Shown in pieces: positions 20,510 through 30,659 of a stretch of DNA of 64,000 bases. Every line of letters begins with the position of its first letter. Position 1 is the stretch's first letter. The stretch covers positions 6,203,261-6,267,260 of the forward strand of contig OZ020488.1 in assembly GCA_963971405.1 (NCBI GenBank), in the 5' to 3' direction. A program made the position numbers and the translations under genes. This DNA is from Psococerastis gibbosa (Eukaryota; Arthropoda; Insecta; Psocodea; Psocidae). A model generated the notes under the pieces. That model worked only from the letters and a program-made list of their open reading frames with translations, ran no database searches and was not told where the DNA came from.

Positions 20510-20720
20510 CGAGAAAAGAGTATCTCAGACTGGCGGACGACCCGACTTGCGAATACGGACTGCAACAAGACGACGGCCACCCTTTGGTTTGCCCGAGACT
20601 AGAAGAAGCTGTGCCCCAGACAGATCTTTCAGATGCCCATGACAAGGCCATCCGGGCCGCAATGGTTTGGAACAACGTGTCCTAGGCCCGGACACGACTA
20701 GAATAGAAAAACCGTGTATT
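20510..20720 (+). pseudogene. LINE ORF2 C-terminus with Cys/His tail
   Basis: The plus strand reads ADDPTCEYGLQQDDGHPLVC, then PRLEEAVPQTDLSDAHDKAI, RAAMVWNNVS and stop (about 20671-20683). The C-x(8-11)-H-x-x-x-C pattern followed by a short helical tail with A-x-x-x-A-x-x-W is typical of the end of R1/jockey-like ORF2 proteins with RNase H or gag-like C-termini. Only the last 50 or so residues remain. A cttacgacttacacttac tail follows about 120 bases later (20797-20815). Confidence 0.75.
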
Positions 20721-21076
20721 TCTCAATAAAAATGAACATGTGAACGTGAAATAACAACCTGTGCCCCCTCAAGCCGAAGCGTGGGAGGGTGGCACTTACG
20801 ACTTACACTTACAAACCTAATATAAGCTCATTATTAATAAATATTAACATGGAAAACAAGAAAAAAACCGACTATTGTCCTTGTTAAGCAATACAATGTC
20901 TAGGTTTCTATTAGAAATTTTTTAAATTTACATACATCATACAAAGCGGACTATGGTCCTAGTTACTGAAATAAGTTCCTAAGTATAAATAAATAAATTA
21001 CAAGACGTAGTTAGTTTAATTGACATAATTCCCCCTCCAGCCAGAGTACAATTTCACGTTTATAAGCCTGTACTGT
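20721..21076. other. AT-rich spacer
   Basis: Probable LINE 3' UTR to about 20815, then no supported feature. Confidence 0.4.
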
Positions 21077-21928
21077 TTTTGCTTTCCAATTTATACGTAG
21101 TATAAGGAAAGCTTTGTGACGGTCGAAATTTTCGATTCCGAGATTTCAACGGATTTACACGTTTTGGGGTCCCAGGAAGGAGCCCAAAAAAGTGTTTTTT
21201 ACGAAATGTCTGTCTGTCGGTCGGTCTGTCTGTCTGCCTGTTCGTCGATTTCCGGGCAAACTACTCGGTCGATTTTGATGAAATTTGGCATGTAGGTTCA
21301 CAAAAATCATACCTCGGAACCATTTTTTTTATTTTGGGCTAACTCAATTTGGGGGGGTTTTATTCTCAAAAAACTCCCAAAAAACGTCTAAAAAAATTAT
21401 TTTTCGAAAACGGCTCCAACGATTTCTTTTAAATTCACATATATTCTAGTCGTTCTTAATGTTGATAAAATGCGGGGGGTCGCTTACCCCTTGATAGTTT
21501 GCTTCTGGGGGTAAAAAAATAAAAATAACTTAATTTTAATGAAAAATGACTAAAAAATAATATTTCTGTGAAACCTTTCTATCGATGATTTCTACCTTCA
21601 GGCATGTTTTAGGTGTTGAGTAACGAAACCGGACAGTTTGCTTTCCCAAAAACCTATTTGGTTTTGCGCAAAAATTTTTTTTTTGAAAAAATGATAGAAA
21701 CTTCACGCTCAAATGCATTGCCTGCCCTGCCATTATTACTGTGTTGTAATGTGTTTTAAATATATTGAGGCTACCTCACCTCCAGTGACGTCAGGTGGAC
21801 ACCCCCCCCCCCCCGAGATATCCGAAATTTAACCATAGGAAAATTATTTACCATGAAATTATTCATTTTCTCTCCCTACTAATTGATAAATTGGAAAGCA
21901 TGTTCGAGTAAACTCGGACCGGTTCTTT
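21077..21928 (+). mobile_element. Rep850 copy 2
   Basis: About 852 bp, near complete, from tttttgctttccaatttata to cggaccggttctt. It carries the subterminal inverted repeat gctttccaatttat / ataaattggaaagc, a tctg microsatellite at about 21210, a G-run tttgggggggttttattct, and a C14 run at 21801-21814. It is closely similar to copies at 25828-26668 and 3214-4019 (inverted). No conserved reading frame is seen. Confidence 0.9.
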
Positions 21929-22586
21929 TCCTTGTGAATCGCTGATGCAGGTGTGCTTATTTGTGTAATTGTATATAGTGTTACTGCTTGGTATAGTAGT
22001 GAGCGTGAGTAGTAAGGATAGAGTAAGAACGTGGCAGCAGACGAATTTCCCTGCAAGTGTAATGGTCAGGAAGGTAAGAGCCCCAAGTCGGCAGCGTATT
22101 AATGTCTACGGCAAGTGCCTCACGCAATTAATTGCCCAGCGGCTTTACAATAATTAATCACAACTGTATAAAGCAGCAGACAGTTACGTTAAATTCAATC
22201 ACGGCTTGTCCAGTATCATGTTGTCGGCTCGCAACTAGCACAATGACTTAATCACAAATTATGCATAACTCAATCAAGCGAAATTAATAACCGAGTTATT
22301 TTGTAATTAAATCCTACGTACATAAAATGGTACACTGTATATTGTATTTTATGGAAGGAAATTAATACATTTATTTAAAAGAGCTGCGCGGAGCCTCAAA
22401 TTTAAAGAAAACATTGGTTTTTCTGGATACAACGGTAGCCCCCAATAAAGCTATGGGCCGGTTCGAAGAAACGTAGCTTGCAGGAAAACCTTCGTGATTT
22501 TCTCGGATTGCTTAGTAGAATTCATATTGTCATTATCCAGTATTGTCATAAAGCAAAATTTTGATTGAACCAAAAGAACGTCAGGA
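21929..22586. other. Unique stretch, rich in TAAT and POU-like motifs at 22060-22330
   Basis: No gene or repeat. It contains cacgcaattaattgccc, aataattaatcacaact, atgacttaatcacaaa and attatgcataactc within 200 bp, all plausible homeodomain or POU binding cores. This is inference from motif look-alikes only. Confidence 0.4.
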
Positions 22587-22770
22587 CCTGTAGAGTAGTG
22601 GTACAGACTCCGACTTTCACCCGAAAGGTTGTTGGTTCGAGTCCCGAATTTGCTACATTTTCAGGCCATGCTTCGGAGGGCATGTAAAGCAGGTGGTATT
22701 CACTGTCCGGTATTTGGCATGCATTTGCGAACCCGAGTTCGCTAAATCCATCGTAAATGTAAATTTAAAC
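22587..22770 (+). mobile_element. SINE-2 (tRNA-Glu-like head)
   Basis: ggacctgtagagtagtggta, ctttcacccgaaagg and ggttcgagtccc give an A-box region, a TTC anticodon-loop-like segment and a B box at tRNA spacing. The ctttcaccc loop is that of tRNA-Glu(TTC). The body continues atgcttcggagggcatgtaa, shared with 42611-42834 and, inverted, with 33683, 34358 and 44575. Confidence 0.85.
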
Positions 22771-23692
22771 GTGAATTTCTGTAAACAGCCTAGCGGCCGC
22801 GGCCACTTAAATTTATTACACTTTTAAAATGTTAATCAGTGGATCGAGTGTGAGTGGTTAATTTTAAATTATTTATTATAATTTTCTTATATTTTACGTA
22901 TATTTGTTATTTATTTACATTTCATAAGAAATAATTTGTTGATTTTATATCTTATCAGGACTTTATATACTTAGAGGTATCTTCACGATGTCTACATTTT
23001 CGAATTTGAAATTGTTAACCTTCATGCTGAATCATATAATGAATAATGAATGTACCATTAAAACTCTTTTTATTAATTCAAACTATAAATGTACACACGT
23101 TTTTTTTTCCAAAATAATTTTGGACAGGGGTCTGTGGCTGCAAGAAATTCAAGAAACTCTGCCTTATGACATGGCCGCTAGGGTGTCCGTTGTCATCATG
23201 AGCAATTTATATTGAACCAGACGAACAAACGTTATGTTATACTAGCCCACAGCCATAGCCCATGAGAAAACTACCTGAAAAACAACTTCCGGTCCCGAAA
23301 GAGTTACAAAATAGTATAGAACACAAAAGAAGCTAGAAGAGTAAATAAGGAGAAATGACGGTGATACAAGTGGAGCAGAAACAAATTTCAAGGTTGAAGA
23401 AGCACCGGCGACTGTAAGCAACAGCGCCCCTCGGGAGCCGCTGCCGGCAATTTTAACGGTAAAGGGCATGCGGGGGGATGGGGGTTGGGGGGGGGGGGAG
23501 AATGTCATTCTCTTACGGTAAGTAAGAAATGCTCGGAATTGAAAATGTGGCAGAATATATGGGGCAAGGATAAGGGTAGGAGACGTTGTGGTATGTAACA
23601 GCTTAGCAATGAAATATCTCAGTAATAATTTATTTTTAAATAGACACAAAAATTTGATATTACTCGTTTGTATTTGCAATTTTACTCTATTT
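22771..23692. other. No confident gene
   Basis: A minus-strand frame of about 145 codons (23242-23679) includes a proline run from a G-rich tract and ends in hydrophobic residues. Nothing in it is recognisable and I treat it as chance. The G-rich run near 23480-23500 may be a MITE terminus. Confidence 0.4.
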
Positions 23693-23770
23693 GGCTGATC
23701 GTCGAGTGGTTAGAGAGCTTGCATTTCAATTGGGAGAATGGTAGATGACTGTCGATCCCGTAACGATTAG
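23693..23770 (+). mobile_element. tRNA-like SINE head, degenerate
   Basis: ggctgatcgtcgagtggtta with gagcttgcatttcaattggg and gactgtcgatccc approximates A-box and B-box spacing. It is degraded and not the same as SINE-2. Confidence 0.4.
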
Positions 23771-23912
23771 AGGTCCGGACCCCCCCCCCCACCCCCAATA
23801 TTTTTTTTTATGTATACCTGTTTTGTTTGATGAATTCATCCATTAATAAAATACGTTAAAAAAAAAATTGGACCCCCCCCCCGGAAATCAAAACCTGGGC
23901 ACGGCCTTGAGT
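23771..23912. mobile_element. hAT-like terminus with poly-C tracts
   Basis: Two C runs (about 23780 and 23872) flank an AT-rich core. The right end, inverted, reads caaggccgtgcccaggtttt then a G run, resembling the CA(G/A)GGCCG... then poly-G ends of the hAT-type MITEs here. The left end does not match it, so the element is incomplete or composite. Confidence 0.45.
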
Positions 23913-24367
23913 AAGAATGTTCCTAGGTAGTTTGTTATATACAAACATTTCAATTAAACTATCGTTGATATGTACAGTTAGGTGTAATCTAACCTAATCT
24001 CGCTATCTATTTTTTTTTTAAATATAAATACTTTATTATTATTATTATTTTTATTGTGCCTCAATCAACTTACCGTGATTGTTCTGCTATGACGTTTGGC
24101 TCAACTCAGTGAAGTTTTACTATAATTCGGACCAGTTACCACAGTTGTGGATGAAACGTTTGCCTCTCCGTCCCGTTCCCATCGACCACCAAATTAGTGG
24201 CAGTCATTCGAAATGGATGGTAAAATGTTCATCCTTGGCGCCTGTAAACTCCTCATCACTAATGGCGATTTTCCCTCGAAATTCACAACTTACCTAAAAG
24301 GAAGAAGTAAAATTATATTCCACAATAAGACAAGGAAAGGTAGCAAGTACGATTGGAGGATGAGGTT
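23913..24367. other. No recognisable feature
   Basis: AT-rich with simple attattatt repeats near 24035. No frame is supported. Confidence 0.5.
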
Positions 24368-24425
24368 AGGGTTAGAACCAACAACCTTTCGGTGAAAGTT
24401 AGATATCATACCACTACAATGCATA
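24368..24425 (-). mobile_element. SINE-2 head remnant
   Basis: The inverted ctttcaccgaaaggttgttg followed by gttctaacc matches the SINE-2 anticodon and T-arm region. The rest is missing. Confidence 0.6.
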
Positions 24426-24529
24426 TGCTGATATGTTAAAAACATGCTGACAAATCAGCACATCTTTATTTCTTTCATTTATTTATAGGAAATAGACTGA
24501 ATATCAAAACATTATTATAATAGAAAAGT

Positions 24530-24600
24530 TTTCTATGGACTTAGATCTACTTATAGTAGCCCATTGTAGCGTGTCCTGCCAACGAAGTCAGCATAGATTT
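24530..24600 (-). mobile_element. Rep-I fragment
   Basis: tatggacttagatctactta then tagtagcccatt matches the end of the inverted Rep-I at 57084-57130. Confidence 0.5.
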
Positions 24601-24660
24601 TTTGTTAAACTGGCACAAGTCCTTGCCGTCCCTAAACCAGGTACAAGCTACACTTCACAC

Positions 24661-25024
24661 GTTGAGTTGAAAATGAAGGCGTGAAATAGTAAGTTTTTAA
24701 AAAGTATCCCATATACAGGTAAAAGCTACAATGGACAAGTTGAATTGAAAATGAAGGCGTGAAATAGTAGGTTTTTAAAAAGTATCCCATATACAGGTAA
24801 AAGCTACAATGGACAAGTTGAATTGAAAATGAAGGCGTGAAATAGTAAGTTTTTAAAAAGTATCCCATATACAGGTAAAAGCTACAATGGACAAGTTGAA
24901 TTGAAAAGGAAGGCGTGAAATAGTAGGTTTTTAAAAAGTATCCCATATACAGGTAAAAGCTACAATGGACAAGTTGAATTGAAAATGAAGGCGTGAAATA
25001 GTAGGTTTTCAAAAAGTATCCCAT
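24661..25024. repeat. Five-copy 78 bp tandem repeat
   Basis: Units begin gttga(g/a)ttgaaaatgaagg at 24661, 24739, 24817, 24895 and 24973, an exact 78 bp period with only scattered substitutions. Because 78 is divisible by three, the minus strand carries a 146-codon frame of five nearly identical 26-residue units (MGYFLKTYYFTPSFSIQLVH...). I read that frame as a by-product of the period, not as a gene. High unit identity implies recent expansion. Confidence 0.95.
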
Positions 25025-25827
25025 ATAATTTCTAATCGCAGGAAGGGGCGCCCTCTCCTCTGAATTCACCACTGCTTATAAGTTAATGGTTTACCAACTA
25101 CAACGCAGCCCCCGAGTAACAGAACAACCAGACTGCCGCTTGAATTGAATACTATTAAAACTTAAAGACAGCAGTCCCAAAAGCGCTTAGCAGAAACCAA
25201 AGAGCTAGACGAAGTAATGTCAGCAATGGGAATAGCATTCATTTAGCGCAAAGTGCTGACTAGCTTAGCTGCTGTCAGGAGCTTTGGAAATGCTTTTGGG
25301 GTTTCTGATTCTATGCATATATACCAAACTTATTATTACTACAATATACGATCATGTGCAGCGTTTCCACTAAAACTTTATTCAGCATTGAAATAACAGC
25401 TTACGGGGTATGTTAGAACACACAGTATGAATATTTGCCTGGTAGTAGTTTGAAAGTTTGTGTGGTGGGAATACAAATGAACAGACACTTTTGTTAAGGG
25501 TGGTTCCCACGGCCCCACCGCAACTGCGGGTTTTCCTGTGATCAGTCGTAAAGATACAGTACTCCATTCTACTTGTGCACATAGACATATGGTATATAAT
25601 CGTCACGGCAGTTTCTATCTATAATTTATTTATTTAAATAAGTACGAAAGGACAGTTTAAATAGAACATTTATTTAGATTTGAATTAAACTATTATTTTG
25701 GCAGATTATATACCCAAGTGGTCTAGAGTCCTTGACTATGCTTGTCCGTACGCTAAGTATTGCTGGAACCGCTAGTTAGCCGTAATCGGCCAGTACATTA
25801 CCAGACGAAGCAAGAAAGGTATGTTCC
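25025..25827. other. No recognisable feature
   Basis: Mixed-composition unique sequence. Nothing supported. Confidence 0.5.
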
Positions 25828-26668
25828 ATTTTTGCTTTCCAATTTATACGTAGTATAAGGAAAGCTTTGTGACGGTCGAAATTTTCGATTCCGAGATTTC
25901 AACGGATTTACACGTTTTAAGGTCCCAGGAACCCAAAAAAGTGTTTTTTACGAAATGTCTGTCTGTCTGGGCGTCGATTTCCGGGCCAACTACTCGGTCA
26001 ATTTTGATGAAATTTTGCATGTAAGTTCACAAAAATCATGCCTCGGGATGTTTATTTTTATTTGGGGCTATCTTAATTTGGGGGGGTTTTATTCTCAAAA
26101 AACTAAAAAAAAACGTCTAAAAAAATTATTTTTCAAAAACGGCTCCAACGATTTCTTTTAAATTCACATATATTGTAGTCGTTATTAATGTTAACAAAAT
26201 GCGGGGGGTCGCTTGCCCCTTGATAGGTTGCTTCTGGGGGTAAAAAAATAAAAATAACTAAATTTTAATGAAAAATGACTAAAAAATAATTTTTCTGCGA
26301 AACCTTTCTATCGATGATTTCTACCTTCAGGCATGTTTTAGGTGTTAAATTGAGTAACGAAACCGGACAGGTTGCTTTCCTAGAAAAGCGTTTGGTTTTG
26401 TAAAAAAAAATGTTTTTTGAAAAAATGATAGAAAATTCACGCTCAAATGCATTGCGTGCCCTGCCAGTATTGCTGTGTGGTAATGTGTTGGTCTGACCTA
26501 TCTAGAATTTACCTCACCTCCAGTGACGTCAGGTGGACAACCCCCCCCCCCCCGAGATATCGGAAATTTATCCATAGGAAAAAATTTTACCATGAAATTA
26601 CTCATTTTCTCAATCTACTAATTTTGATAAATTGGAAAGCATGTTCGAGTAAACTCGGACCGGTTCTT
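25828..26668 (+). mobile_element. Rep850 copy 3
   Basis: About 840 bp, near complete and closely similar to copy 2, including the C-run (about 26540) and both subterminal inverted repeats. The flanks ccatt (25826-25830 overlapping the first T run) and ccatt (26670-26674) may be a 5 bp target duplication, but the other copies do not confirm it. Confidence 0.9.
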
Positions 26669-27006
26669 ACCATTGGTACAGACAACAATTGAACGTCAAA
26701 TCGGCCACTCAACATCCGATGTTCGTCTCGTTGCGTAATAAGACCGATTACGACCGAGAGTTTGAGCTACGGGCAAACCATTACTATTAAATAACCATAT
26801 AGCGTTGACAAATGGGTTGGAAATCGAAAACAGCGGGAGATGGCCATAAAACCAACGCTGGCATGCAATTAATGCAGGTATAGGCTACAACACGCGATGC
26901 CTCCCGCAATCGGGGCCTCTGCAAACCTTACGAAATGATTACAACAAAGAGCGCTGTGGGTTCGGTCACAGATTTATATTTACAGTTTATTAGCTCATTA
27001 GAAGAG
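26669..27006. other. No recognisable feature
   Basis: Moderate-GC unique sequence between Rep850 and a LINE fragment. It could be upstream LINE sequence too decayed to read. Confidence 0.4.
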
Positions 27007-27300
27007 AGTGGCGTATCCGTAAAAATGCTGAGCTCTAGGCGATATATCAAGAACCTACGATAGTACCCGAAATCAAGAGAGCCCGCATCAGGTGGCTAAG
27101 GCACGTGGAACGAATGCCAACAGGAGCAGCCTTACACAAGGTGCCCCAAGGGAGAAGACGAGTGAGACGCCAGAGGATGCGATGGCTGGGCGACGTCGAG
27201 GTGGATCTGGCGACCATTGGCGTTGATGACTGGTGAAAAAATAGCGCAGGACCGCTTCAAGGGGGCCATAGCGCCAAGGAGTAAGTTACTAAGTTAATCA
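27007..27300 (+). pseudogene. LINE ORF2 C-terminal fragment
   Basis: The plus strand reads WRIRKNAEL, stop, AIYQEPTIVPEIKRARIRWL, RHVERMPTG and QRMRWLGDVEVDLATIGVDD, then W and stop. The order L-Y-x-E-P-x-I-V, K-x-x-R-x-R-W-L-x-H-V-x-R-M, R-x-R-W-x-x-x-V-x-x-D-L is a strong and familiar C-terminal signature of insect non-LTR retrotransposons. One in-frame stop near 27033 and loss of everything upstream make it a remnant. Confidence 0.9.
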
Positions 27301-28250
27301 GCTTCACTGAAATTTCACGTAATGTAAAACTCACGGAAAAAGTAATAAAGAAATGAAATAGGCTATGTAAGAAATAGTCTTCTACAATACTTGAATATAC
27401 TAAATCTTTAATAACTTGCGTAGTTAATGAAATAAAAATAAAATTTTACTCATTTTCGGGTCATACAGGGGAGACGCAATATCTACGTTCTACAATACTA
27501 TACAATGTCGTGTTTTGAACGTTGTACGCACATATCAATACCGATATTTTCTACGCTACTCTAATTCTATGTCCTCAAAAGTAACCTGGGAAAACCATCG
27601 ACTATACTGTCCCTATAGCAACATACCGAAAAGGATGCGAATCAACACAAAACAGCGCTCCACAGTTTGGCCTAAATTCCTTTTCATCCACGATAAAACG
27701 CAAAATGGGGTCAGTTGGGGTCGCAGTAGGTACCGGCACGTTATCAAGCGAGGGGTTTGATGGGTGAAGGACCTTGTATACAGGTACCGTGATAATGCAC
27801 TGCTGGCCTACTCAGGCATCACGCCTGACAGCTGGGCCCACGACCTCCAACGTCCCCCTCACAGAAGTTGTGCAAATGCATTTGTTTGCATTTGCGACAG
27901 GGGACAGTTTTTTTGTTTGGCAAAACAGCACTAACCTTGCTACTGTCGGTCAATTTAACTGAGTTTCAAATTACATTTTCGGTGTTCAATTTGTATGAGG
28001 GCCGTTTGTTAAGTTACACAATTTTTTTATTGAAGAAAAAACCCACATCTATAACGACGGAGGGGGGGGGGGTTTCTGTCACGAAGAAGCGGCAAGGCCG
28101 CGTGGAGGTTACATCTGCTCTGTTGGTATTCTCCACGGTGGGAAATCGCATACTATATACATATATACATATACATTTAATTATAAATATTTTGTTTTTA
28201 TATACTTATATTTTTTTGGGTGGCCCCAGCCCATGCGAAAATCACTGAGT
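27301..28250. other. No confident gene
   Basis: Plus-strand frames of 60-126 codons are present but unrecognisable. A G10 run lies at about 28062 and AT dinucleotide runs at 28150-28215. Confidence 0.45.
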
Positions 28251-28480
28251 CTATTTCAGAAGTTTAATTTGATCTGGCGTGTCTAGTTGAAAACCATGCA
28301 CTTTCGTTCGGTCGGCTTCACGCCAGCTTCCGAAATCATCAAGTAATCTTCTGCTAGCCTTATGGCTACAATGAAAAAGACGTCGCCCAATCGCGGCTGC
28401 GTGAATAATCCGCGTGTGTACCGGGTCTTCATAAGAAGAAGCAAAATACCCACTCAATAATACGGCCCCAAGATTTATTT
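28251..28480 (-). CDS. Coding-like segment, function unknown
   Basis: A minus-strand frame ending with TAG near 28249-28251 reads SGYFASSYEDPVHTRIIHAA, AIGRRLFHCSHKASRRLLDD, FGSWREADRTKVHGFQLDTP and DQIKLLK. Composition is balanced, GC is clearly higher than in flanking DNA, and codons look non-random, unlike most open frames in this window. A possible splice acceptor (gtattattgag) lies just upstream in the coding direction, so it could be a 3'-terminal exon or a processed fragment. I do not recognise the family and see no partner exon nearby. It might instead belong to an unrecognised transposon. Confidence 0.35.
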
Positions 28481-29030
28481 ATGATGAACCGTTGTCGCGG
28501 CCAAAGAACAAGGCACCCACTTAACTCTGCATCATCGAATGAAAAAAAAAACGTTGCAACAAATCATCAGTGTTAACAAATTTTCACCAATACTATTTAC
28601 ATTGAAATTGGCTGTCCATCTATTTGACAAGTTGATCACCTTTCAGTTAAAAAAATCCACGCCTCGTATCACCAGTCAATAGGTTGACATGTACCGTATA
28701 TACATAACAACTTGTCTCAAAACTAATGTTATATATTACTCGCATAGCACTGTCGGATGTCACTAATGCAATACTAATAAGCACTACATAATCTCATATC
28801 GTTGACAGTGTCGCAAAATAATCGTAATAAATTTAAAAAAAAAAAATAGACCAGGAAAGGAGAAATTTAATGATAATGATGAGACACAGGAAGTTTGTTA
28901 AAAAAAAAAAAAAAACACAGTGCCACGAGACAACTCACTGAGAATTTATGCCTGATGTCCAGTAGAGGGTCCTGTTCCCGGCGATTGAGATGGCAAGGTT
29001 ATAAAAAATAGAAATACAATAAATAAAGAG
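28481..29030. other. AT-rich spacer
   Basis: Contains A-runs near 28835 and 28905. No frame or repeat is supported. Confidence 0.5.
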
Positions 29031-29460
29031 GTAGCGTGCTTGTATACTTGTGCGAGTCTCTACACACTTTACAAGTGCCTATTACGTTACCTAGTAGTAG
29101 TAGTAGTGTTCGTCGGGTTAACTACGACTTAGGCCTCATATTTTGGCCCATAGAGCGAACCCGACTTGACTGTCCTACGCCAGCCCATAGGACAGTGGAC
29201 CTCCTGATTATAGTGGATTCCGAACCACTTCGGAAACACATTGAAATCACACGATTAGTTCGGAGGTGACAGGACAAGTCCTACCATGTTTACCTACCGG
29301 CACTGTGCACACGACCAAGTTATCTGCAGCTTTGAACCTGCTCTGGTCCGCTGGATTCAACTTGGTATGGCGGCCTGTTATTAGGTTACTGAGGCGAAGA
29401 GGTTAATCGGATACATTAATTAAATTGTTTGCAGGCAATTAACCTTTTATTAAATAGAAA
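29031..29460 (+). mobile_element. Rep-G copy, split by a SINE-1
   Basis: The left part (gcttgtatacttgtgcgagt then ctctacacac) and the right part (gaagaggttaatcggataca then ttaaattgtttg) together match the Rep-G copies at 55880-56420 and, inverted, 46813-46985. The interruption at 29091-29377 is SINE-1. Confidence 0.8.
29091..29377 (-). mobile_element. SINE-1, (CTA)n-tail subtype, inside Rep-G
   Basis: 287 bp between direct repeats ctattacgttac (29079-29090) and ttattaggttac (29378-29389), which agree at 10 of 12 positions. On the minus strand it starts with the SINE-1 head (cggccgccataccaagttga), shares gtcacctccgaactaatcgt with 54243-54485, and ends in (CTA)n. Reading across the insertion restores Rep-G, so SINE-1 is the younger element. 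Confidence 0.85.
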
Positions 29461-29699
29461 TGGAATGTCAATAACTTTTTCATTCTAACTAATTTCTAAG
29501 TCCGCTATGAACTGAACTTCAACGGTACCTAGTGAAATTTCAAAGGAGTGACCTGTTTAAATTATTTTTTAAACAATGTTGAATTATGTGACAATCGAGC
29601 TGTCGTTTTTTTAAAAAATAAAAATTAACTTTCACATAACAGCCATAAATTATTTGCCAAAAAGTAGAATAAATGATCCCCAACATTTTGATATGTGGC

Positions 29700-30030
29700 C
29701 GTTGGACTAATAAGGAAATTTTTGAGATGGTCAAATTTTTTTAGTTTGAGATTTCGTCGGAATTACGCATAACACTAATAAGTGGGCCCAAAAAAGCGGT
29801 TTCTACGAAATGTCTGTTTGTCTATCTGTACATATATTTATCGGAAAACTACTCAATCTATTTTCATTTTCATTGAATTGTTGTATGCGAATAATCTTTT
29901 TCTTAAAAAAGAAAGAAGAAAAAAGAATTTTGGTATGTAGGCATCACGGGACTCTTCAATGTCAATTTTGGTTAAGTCAACCTAACACCTGTAAAAATGT
30001 CAATGGTAGGCACTTCTGAACTTGCCCATT
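29700..30030 (+). mobile_element. Rep850, diverged fragment
   Basis: gatggtcaaatttttttag, then cgaaatgtctgtttgtct and tcggaaaactactcaatcta follow the Rep850 order with many changes. No ends are identifiable. Confidence 0.55.
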
Positions 30031-30409
30031 GAATTGTCTCCGGTCAAATGAATGAGATCCCTATGAAAAATCATTAGGTCTCTAATGGCCTAATAATTCA
30101 TTTTGCAATATATTGAAAAAAATTGTTATACATAACATTATCTCGCTCATAATAATAATATTAATAATAATAGTGTGCGTCTATAAGATAGTGTTTATAA
30201 ACGAGCTTCATGCAAACTGTTGATGGCGTACTTGGATGCTAGCAATTTCCAATAGATACAAGAGGTGGCGATAAATTAAAGAAACCGATGGAAATGCAAA
30301 TGATATCGTGTTTTATGCACACGACGGCAAACTTCGCACTCAACGTCGTGCCCCAACCTCTGCGGACAAACAAAGGTAATCAACCGACGGCAAAAAATCA
30401 CCATCAACA
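30031..30409. other. No recognisable feature
   Basis: AT-rich at the left, moderate GC at the right. No supportable frame or repeat. Confidence 0.45.
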
Positions 30410-30517
30410 TTATTTACGGTCCTCATCCATGCCTTGGGCCAGTTGCCTCATCCATGCAGGCCTCATCTCCAAAAGATCCTCTTCCACGTCACCTCCTTCT
30501 GGGTCGCATGAGATCAC
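30410..30517 (-). CDS. Possible terminal exon or coding remnant, unknown
   Basis: The minus strand from a good acceptor-like site (gttagcagaagcag, about 30518-30531) reads VISCDPEGGDVEEDLLEMRP, AWMRQLAQGMDEDRK, then TAA at 30410-30412. The acidic, glycine-containing composition and GC-rich codons contrast with the surroundings. No domain is recognised and no upstream exon is evident, although a hAT MITE sits about 140 bp upstream where an intron would be. It could also be a transposon relic or chance, since it is only about 36 codons. Confidence 0.25.
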   Translation of the reverse strand: MISCDPEGGDVEEDLLEMRPAWMRQLAQGMDEDRK

Positions 30518-30659
30518 CTGCTTCTGCTAACGCCTATGGACTGTCTAAGCGAGCGAATATACGATTTATCTCCAACCAGACGGCAAGAAATCACCAGGTA
30601 TTCCAAACCTCTTGGACAGATTCGCCCAACAAGCATGTTGTTACGTGAATCGTCTAAAC

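Noticed and set aside
22587..22660. Functional tRNA-Glu gene
   Set aside because: The acceptor stem does not pair and the same body follows in five copies. This is a SINE head.
23242..23679. 145-codon minus frame with a proline run
   Set aside because: The prolines come from a G-rich tract and the rest has the hydrophobic, serine-rich composition of translated AT-rich DNA. No domain.
24632..25072. 146-codon minus frame with five repeated 26-residue units
   Set aside because: The frame stays open because the DNA repeat period (78 bp) is a multiple of three. There is no independent sign of coding.
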